Source: Anas platyrhynchos
Taxonomy: Eukaryota; Chordata; Aves; Anseriformes; Anatidae
Assembly: GCF_047663525.1 (NCBI RefSeq)
Contig: NC_092597.1
Coordinates: forward strand, 22,026,001 to 22,090,000
DNA: 64,000 nt
Reading direction: 5' to 3'
A program made the position numbers and the translations under genes. Position 1 is the first letter of the stretch. Each line of letters starts with the position of its first letter. The notes beneath the pieces were generated by a model, which worked only from the letters and a program-made list of their open reading frames with translations, was not told the DNA's origin and did not search any database. Below are positions 58,244 to 64,000 of this stretch, piece by piece.

Positions 58244-61200
58244 CTGGCGAGGCGAGGAACAAGAGAAAAAAGAGAGCAGATTAACATTTTAAATAAACAA
58301 ACATCGCACGGAACAGGCGGTGCAATTCGTTCCAGTGTTTGCGGAGAGAGAATTGTAAAGGAGTCGCTTCTTAAGGGCATCTTTCACGGGGGTTTGATGA
58401 AGGAACAAAGGAGCTTTGCAGAGAGTGGGAGAATTAGCCCCGAGACTAAAACACAGCAAAGTACAAACTCTTGGATAGGGTTGAGCAACAGGCAGACATC
58501 CAGCAGCTCTGCCAGCGTGCCCACCGCAGCCGTGCCCCGGGAAGCCGGCAGCTTTGGGCTTTACCCTGCAAAGGGAATCCCCAGAAACCCTCAATTTTTG
58601 CAGCCGGGGGTTAGGCCACGGGCTCTTACCGTTGGTGCAGGTCTCGTTGGTCACACAGGAGCCGCCGAGGAGGCTGAAACCTTCCTTACACCTGATGCAG
58701 GTCCCGCTGGAGCCCTCGCAGGCCGAGCAGTGGTCCTCACACCTGGGGACGAGACCCCGCAGCGCTGAGCTGGTCGCCCAAAACGGGGAAAACACCGAAT
58801 CCTAACCTTCATCCCCTGTAAAGCCAGCACGTGGGCTAGGGAAACCCACAGCAGGCAGGGAGTGTGCTGTGAGACAGTTCCTGGAGTCCCCACGGTGCTT
58901 TTGCCTTTCGCCCTTCCCTGGCACGCCGGCCCTAAGGATGCTGCAGCAGGTCCCCTGCGGCACCTCCAGCCCCGTGCTGGGTGCAGGAACGGGTTAATGC
59001 CACGGCCGCAGGGCAAAGACTCTGGTTGAGAGCTGGAATATTTGCCTAAATATCATCACCCTCCCTCCCACGCCTCCCCAAGGAGCCTGGGGCCAGGGCT
59101 GAGCCCCTCCACGTAGCCCTAAGACACCTTGGCTGGGTGGCTCTTAAAAATAAATAAAAAAAAATAACAAAGAGGAGGGAGCCAGCTCGGCGCTGCCTTG
59201 CCCTATGGATTTATTTCCCCGTAAACAGCCCCAGCTGCGAGCCGTTTTCATTCCTTTTCATTTAATTTTGTATTTTGGTTTTGATTTTTCCCTCGTTCCC
59301 CACGGGAGGAGGCACCGTACCTCTTGCAGACCTTGCTGGGCAGCCCGTGGCTGTCGGCGGGGTAGAAACCCTCCCGGCAGGCGGGGACGCAGCGCCACTG
59401 GGGCGCGGGGGCCTCGGGGGAGCAGGGGGTGCACTCTTCCTCGCCTGGCCCTGTGGATAAACAAGGTGCTGATGGGGTCCTGCACCCTGCTTCCACCCCA
59501 AAAACCCAGCCGGCATCCTGCCCTGGGAGCCCTCTGCAGCTGGTAACGGGCTCGGCTGGGGACATCGCATTGAAATCCCCTCCCTGTTCCCTCCAGAGAA
59601 ATGGTTACGTGGGAAAAGGAGAGAGGAAAGGGCTCGAAAAAAAAACCTGTGGTGAAGTATATTTACACTGCCTGGAATAAGAATTACAAAGGAAGTCGTT
59701 TTCTTAAGGGATTAGGAGTCCGTCCCCTTCCTCGCTCGCCAACGGGATCAATAAATATTTGGGGTTTAGTCCTAGGCAATTGCCCGCGTGTGATGAATGC
59801 GACTGAGCGCTGAGCCTGACTTGTCCAGAGATCACATTATCAGATCCATGATGATGCTGAGAGCAGACACAAGCACGAACCATGGAAAATAGTGGGGCTT
59901 TCAAACGGCAAAAAAAGGCAAAATTCAGGCAACTTGGGGACGCGGGTGGGTGTGGGGAGGGCAGGGCCCCGGGGCCAGCACACGTCGGGCACCCCACATT
60001 TCTACATGCTGCCGAGCCATCCTCCATCCCTCCGGGAGGGTTTCACAGCCTCCCCCGCAACCTTATTAAACCAAAGCACCTGGCTTCAGAGGGGAGAGCA
60101 GGAAATAAAGAACGGCTCTAATAAAAATCGAAAAACTCCCTAAAAGCCTTTCCAACGGGAACACATCCCAGCACCTGCAGCGTGCACGCGTGGGAGCCAG
60201 GGATGCTGCTGAGCTGCGTCCCCGGGGCGCTTCCCCACGGGCATGGTTATCCAGGGGGGTAAAAGCAGGGAAAACAACGCAGCCCAAAGATTTGGGGTTT
60301 TCACGTGCAGGTGCTGGGGGTGAGGACGTACCTGTGCCAGCGGGGCAGCTCTCGCACCGCCGGGGCTCGCGGCTGAGGTACATGGTGGGCAGGCACTCCG
60401 GCACGCAGCTCTCCCCCGCCAGGCTGCCAGCAAAGCACAAAGGACGTTGGCACCCACACCACGGGCTGCAGGGACCCGAAGCAGCCCGTCCCCAGCTCTC
60501 CCTGCACCCCGGCTGCTCCCCGAGCACGGCACCGTGGCCGTACCCCACTGGGTGCAATATTTCGGGGGGTGCTGGCAGATCTGCAGGGATGCAGAGGGGG
60601 TGAAGGCGTAAAACCTCACCCGTGCTGGTGTTTTACCTGAAGCCGTCTTTGCATGCAGTACATTTATCCGGCTCGCCCAGACATTTTTTACAGCTTTGGT
60701 GGCATTTCAGACAGCGTTTCTGACCTTTCCAAATTAAAAAAAAAAAGAAAGAACAACCAAAGAGGTGAGGATGGCACCTGGACAGGGATTTGCCATCGGT
60801 GGGCAGAGCCGCACAGCACAGGGATGGGACGTGTGGCCCCCCAGCAAGCCCCCCGTGCCCTTCTCTGCCACTCCGTGCTACGAATTAATACATTTAGCAG
60901 GCAGCTAGGATCATTAATAACAATTCCCTCTAATTAACAGCTCTGAGTGGCCACGTTTTGCCCCCTCCATCCTCAGGGACAGCAGGATGGGGCTGTCCCA
61001 GAGCCAGCGCAGGGCAGCGGAGGGGATTTCTCCTCCTGCAAACGGCGTGAGCACACCCGGGGGATGATTTACAAGTGGTTTACGAGCTCCCTTACGTTCC
61101 TCGGCGTAGAAGCCGGGCGGGCAGAGGGGCAGGCAGGCGCCCATCTCGGGGTGGTGGTAGAGGCTCCTCTTGCACGCCGTGCACTGGCCGGGGCCCCTGC

Positions 61201-63900
61201 CCACGCAGCTCTCGCAGCCCTTGTAGCACCGCCGGCACCTCCGCGCTGCCTTGTCGCCGAAAAACCCCGCGGGGCACGAGCTGACACACATCCTGGGGGG
61301 GAAGAGAGGCTCTGCGAGCTCCGTGCTCAGCCCCTGACTTGGTGTTGAATGTTTCCCATCCCTGCCCACCCCGCATCCGTCGCATCCCACACAGCCCAGA
61401 GAGCGGCGGAGCCTTCCCGAAACACTGCATCCCCCCTCCCTGCCTCGTTTTCTTCTTCAGGTTTCGGTTGTCTTGGATGCTGTGGCTCTGAAACGCAGAG
61501 CTGGGGATCCTCCAGCCCCGGCTTCAGCAGGACAATAACAAACTTCCCATTTCGGAAGTCATTTGGCACCTCAGCTCTGTCCCTTGGGCACCGACCCCAG
61601 CACGACTTCACCTCCAGCTCCGTGTCCCCCAAGCCACCCTACCCCGGGGCACAGCCCCCCTGTGCCTACCCCATCTCCCCTCCATCCATCCCCTGGGCTC
61701 CCTGCCCCGTGCAGACACCCCGCAGCCCCTCACCTGCCGCTTTTCACGCTGCCCAGGCTGTAGTGGATGCAGTTCAGGCACTGGTCGGCACTGGGGCCGT
61801 CGCAGCCCTGGTCACCGCACTCGGGGTGGCAGGGACCTGCGGGTGACACCAGCTCAGGCAGGGGGACCGAGGCTGAGGAGGGACCCCGCGGGCTGGGAGG
61901 GCACAGCCGGTCCCTCCCCGGGCAGCCAAACACGGGGACACATCTCACTGTGCACACCGGGGTGGTGGGCAGGGGATTTTTTTGGGTTTGGGTTTGTTGT
62001 TTTTCCTCCCCAGCCGCCCCCGGCACCAATTTGTGGCGGCAGTGCCGACAGGCTGCTTTTTTTTTTTTTTCTCCCCACCTTCTAATTTCGCCATCCTGCT
62101 GCCCCACGCACCACTCCTCCTCCCTGCCAACCCCCCCAGCCCACCCAGTTCATCCCAGTTTCTGTTTTGGGGGTTCTTGGGGGCTCTTACCCGCGTACTC
62201 CTCCTCCTCCTCCGCCACCTCCACCTGGCCCTGCAGGAAGGCCGCCCTCGACGGCTCCATCTCCGGGGCCTCCGGCGTCCTCACACGGGGCTGGGGGGCC
62301 CCCAGCGTGTTGTAGGGGTGCTCGGCCGTCCCGTAGAAGAGGAGGCTCCACTCCTTCAGCTTCCCTGCGGGGCACAGGCGCTGTCACCCGGACCCACCCT
62401 CACCTTGACCCACGCTGCGCTCCGAGCGCGGCGCCACCCAAAGCGCTGACCCCGCACCCCAAATTTTACCCCAATTGTGATAAAATCCCATTTGTCTTTG
62501 ACTTTAAATTTTCGCCTCCCAATTTCACAACCGAGTGCCTACAAAGGGCAGCTCCCCACCAGTGGCAGAGGGAAGGTACCAGCCCTGGCCATGAGCATCT
62601 CCCCGTCCTTCCCTCCCGTTTCACCCTCTCTGCTTCTTTTTTACGGGGTGGTTTCGTGTGCTCCTTTTGGTTTTGTTTTTTTTTTTCTGTACAGCCAGGT
62701 AGGGCACAGCCCTGGGGCAGCGTGCAGCTCACTCCCCTCGTGGGAGGGGATCAGAAAGACCAGCTGAAAACTAAACCCAGGGGGCAAAGCAGCTCCGGGA
62801 GGGGGGGGCGCGTTTTGGTGCTGGAGTTCAAAAAGATTTCGGGCTCGTGGCAGCAAACAGCAACGCCTTCCCGGGCAATTAACCCCCACGTGCCAGACAG
62901 CGGCGTGGGTGAGGTTTTTAATTTGCTGCTGGCTTTCTGGCAGTGCTGAGGTGAATCTGCACGCCCCCACAAGGAGCTCCAGCCCGAGGCGTGATGTTTC
63001 GTGCCCCGCTGCCCCTTTCCTCGGGGTTGGATCCTGCCAGCTTGGCTCCTGGGGACACGGCGGGGCTGGGGACAGGCAGGGGGGGCCGGCCGAGGACAGG
63101 CACCCCCTGCCCGCACGGTGGCAGCCTGAGGGGCACCGTCCCCTCATGCTGCTGTTGCAAGACCGGCCCACGCTGCAGATGTTCCAGCAGTGAAGCCAAA
63201 CAAACACCCAAAAATTACAGCTCTCGTCTTTCCTCCTTGTGCCTCGGTACGGTGTAATTTTGGAAACCTCGCTCTCGATTGCAGTAAATTCACCAGGGGG
63301 GAGAAGGAGGGGGGACACGGACCTGCTGCTGGCTCGGCCCAGCCTTTGCACAACAGCATTTGGGGTTTTTTGCCCACTTTGGGGAGTGCCCCCTGGGGTT
63401 TTGTGCCCTTACCTTGCGCGGCGGGGCTGCGCACCTGGGACGGCGTGTCCTGGATCTCCAGCGTCCACTCCCCCGCCGCCCTCTCCCCCCAGCAGTGCAC
63501 CGTCATGAACTCCCAGCCCTTGAAGCCCTCGTTGGAGTGGTCGAAAACCCTGCAAGGAGCAGCATGAACACCACAGTCGATCAGAAGAGGTTTTGCTGAA
63601 TTAAGGATGCGTTAAAACACCCCTGCGCGCACCCACCCTTGCGCGGAGCCCCCTCGCGCGCGCTCCCCACCTCCCCAAAAACCCCGGGCAGGCTCCCTTG
63701 GCTGCTCTCACCTCCTGGCCAGGAGCTGCGACCTGGTCCCCGCCGGCGAGATGAGGCTGATCTGCAGGTCCCCGCGGCGCGGGTGCGCGATGCTGAGCCG
63801 CACCACCACGTGCTCCAGGTACTGCACGTGCTGCTCGCGCTGCTCGCTGCAGGCGCTGCTCAGGGTGCTGGCGCGCAGAACGTGGTCGGGGCGGATGTAC
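58146..63900 (-). CDS. PCSK6: Proprotein convertase subtilisin/kexin type 6 (PACE4), partial: last ten coding exons
   Basis: PACE4 is a secreted, calcium-dependent serine protease that cuts precursors after basic motifs (Nodal, BMP-type growth factors, corin) and is held in the matrix by its C-terminus. Ten exons give 439 residues plus a split first codon, ending in TAA. Domains in order: the end of the P domain with [20 protein letters not shown] and [11 protein letters not shown]; an acidic linker ([10 protein letters not shown]); furin-like cysteine-rich repeats from [12 protein letters not shown] onward; and the C-terminal PLAC domain ([22 protein letters not shown]). The prodomain and the catalytic Asp/His/Ser domain lie to the right of the window. 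PCSK5 has a similar architecture, but sequence and synteny point to PCSK6. Introns are short (162-1,048 bases). One repeat is four residues shorter than human and lacks two cysteines. Confidence 0.95.
58630..58742 (-). CDS. PCSK6: PCSK6 exon: last cysteine-rich repeat
   Basis: The exon encodes [21 protein letters not shown], then [17 protein letters not shown]. The last cysteine begins the PLAC domain. The acceptor is GTCCCCAG and the donor GTAAGA. NETC is a possible N-glycosylation sequon. Confidence 0.94.
58743..59320 (-). other. PCSK6 intron before the last cysteine-rich exon
   Basis: Intron of 578 bases; I see nothing in it. Confidence 0.8.
59321..59450 (-). CDS. PCSK6: PCSK6 exon: cysteine-rich repeat
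   Basis: The exon encodes [21 protein letters not shown], then [20 protein letters not shown] and CK. Human has the same frame with CVPACGEGFYPEEMPGLPHKVC. The acceptor is TATCCACAG and the donor GTACGG. Confidence 0.94.
59451..60331 (-). other. PCSK6 intron in the cysteine-rich region
   Basis: Intron of 0.9 kb with no recognisable feature. Human CR-domain residues missing from the preceding exon are not found here as a plausible microexon. Confidence 0.75.
60332..60423 (-). CDS. PCSK6: PCSK6 exon: cysteine-rich repeat, shortened
   Basis: The exon encodes [21 protein letters not shown], then [10 protein letters not shown] and one base. Compared with human (RCGECHHTCGTCVG) the end is four residues shorter and lacks two cysteines. 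The GTACGT donor is good, and reading through it adds no cysteine. Confidence 0.88.
60637..60724 (-). CDS. PCSK6: PCSK6 exon: cysteine-rich repeat
   Basis: The exon encodes [21 protein letters not shown], then CTACKDGF and two bases of a serine codon. The acceptor must be GGAAAG followed by GTCAGAAA, because the nearby CAG two codons further in would break the frame. The donor is GTAAAA. Confidence 0.92.
61096..61292 (-). CDS. PCSK6: PCSK6 exon: cysteine-rich repeats
   Basis: The exon encodes [40 protein letters not shown] and [20 protein letters not shown], then FYAEE. The acceptor is CCCCCCAG and the donor GTAAGG. Confidence 0.95.
61734..61836 (-). CDS. PCSK6: PCSK6 exon: start of cysteine-rich region
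   Basis: The exon encodes [20 protein letters not shown], then [13 protein letters not shown]. Cysteine spacing matches the first furin-like repeat. The acceptor is CACCCGCAG and the donor GTGAGG. Confidence 0.95.
62191..62364 (-). CDS. PCSK6: PCSK6 exon: P-domain end and acidic linker
   Basis: The exon begins [18 protein letters not shown], matching human [18 protein letters not shown], then a variable linker and the run [10 protein letters not shown]. Five consecutive GAG codons encode the acidic run. The acceptor is CCCCGCAG and the donor GTAAGA. Confidence 0.94.
62365..63412 (-). other. PCSK6 intron between P-domain exons
   Basis: Intron of 1.0 kb. Nothing recognisable is seen apart from short T runs. 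Confidence 0.8.
63413..63549 (-). CDS. PCSK6: PCSK6 exon: P domain, second part
   Basis: The exon encodes [20 protein letters not shown], then [20 protein letters not shown] and SPAAQ. It completes the P-domain beta sandwich. The acceptor is CTTGCAG and the donor GTAAGG. Confidence 0.95.
63712..63900 (-). CDS. PCSK6: PCSK6 exon: P domain, first part
   Basis: The 189-base exon starts [11 protein letters not shown] and ends GTRSQLLAR. It contains the conserved [20 protein letters not shown] with its RRGD turn. The acceptor is CCCCGGCAG (63,903-63,901) and the donor GTGAGA. It is the most 5' PCSK6 exon in the window; the last 100 bases of the window are intron. Confidence 0.94.
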
Positions 63901-64000
63901 CTGCCGGGGGCAGGGGGCAATCCTAATTAATAAACCCCGCTGCAACTCCCCAGCACTCAAAAACACCAGGCGCAAAGGCGATGGCTGCTCCTCGCCGATT

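Noticed and set aside
60637-60720. Use of CAG at 60,722-60,720 as acceptor for the PCSK6 exon
   Set aside because: It would shift the phase. The AAAG-GTCAG site gives R-Q-K-R-C-L-K-C, matching human S-Q-K-N-C-L-K-C.
1-64000. Search for tRNA genes, CRISPR arrays, operons and other prokaryotic features
   Set aside because: The sequence is an intron-rich vertebrate locus. No tRNA cloverleaf with A/B boxes and no spaced direct repeats of CRISPR type were seen by eye.

Overview
The window looks like an avian nuclear genome segment, probably chicken or a close relative on a small GC-rich chromosome. The evidence is many fragments of CR1 LINEs (the dominant bird interspersed repeat), compact introns, CpG-rich promoters, and four recognisable vertebrate genes. 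The gene order CHSY1 - SELENOS - SNRPA1 - PCSK6, all on one strand, is the order I know from human 15q26.3. All four genes are on the minus strand, so they read from high to low coordinates. I traced 27 coding exons by hand. Every junction is GT-AG and the reading frame closes exactly in each gene.

Layout from left to right. Bases 1-24,685 lie inside intron 2 of CHSY1 (chondroitin sulfate synthase 1), whose last large exon is off the left edge. CHSY1 exon 2 is at 24,686-25,181, intron 1 runs to 31,943, and exon 1 is at 31,944-32,242 in a CpG-rich promoter. A G-rich minisatellite of about 120 bp units sits just upstream (about 32,620-33,240). From there to about 41,110 there is an 8-kb intergenic stretch with no gene that I can support.

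SELENOS (selenoprotein S, VIMP) has six coding exons between 41,945 and 46,507. It includes the in-frame UGA selenocysteine codon as the second-last codon and a candidate SECIS element in the 3' UTR. SNRPA1 (U2 snRNP A') has nine exons between 47,025 and 52,411 and encodes 255 residues. Its poly(A) signal is only about 440 bp from the SELENOS start codon, so the SELENOS promoter (four CCAAT boxes, GC/KLF boxes, a CArG box) fills the gap. The stretch 52,412-56,700 holds the SNRPA1 promoter and two antisense CR1 fragments. The last ten coding exons of PCSK6 (PACE4) occupy 58,146-63,900: the P domain, the cysteine-rich repeats and the PLAC domain. The catalytic part lies off the right edge.

The four genes are not one pathway. 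They serve chondroitin sulfate synthesis in the Golgi, ER-associated degradation, pre-mRNA splicing, and extracellular/secretory proprotein processing. I found no undescribed gene system. The most useful observations are the complete Sec-encoding SELENOS model with its SECIS candidate, the packed SNRPA1/SELENOS boundary, an apparent loss of two cysteines in one PCSK6 repeat, and the tandem repeat upstream of CHSY1.
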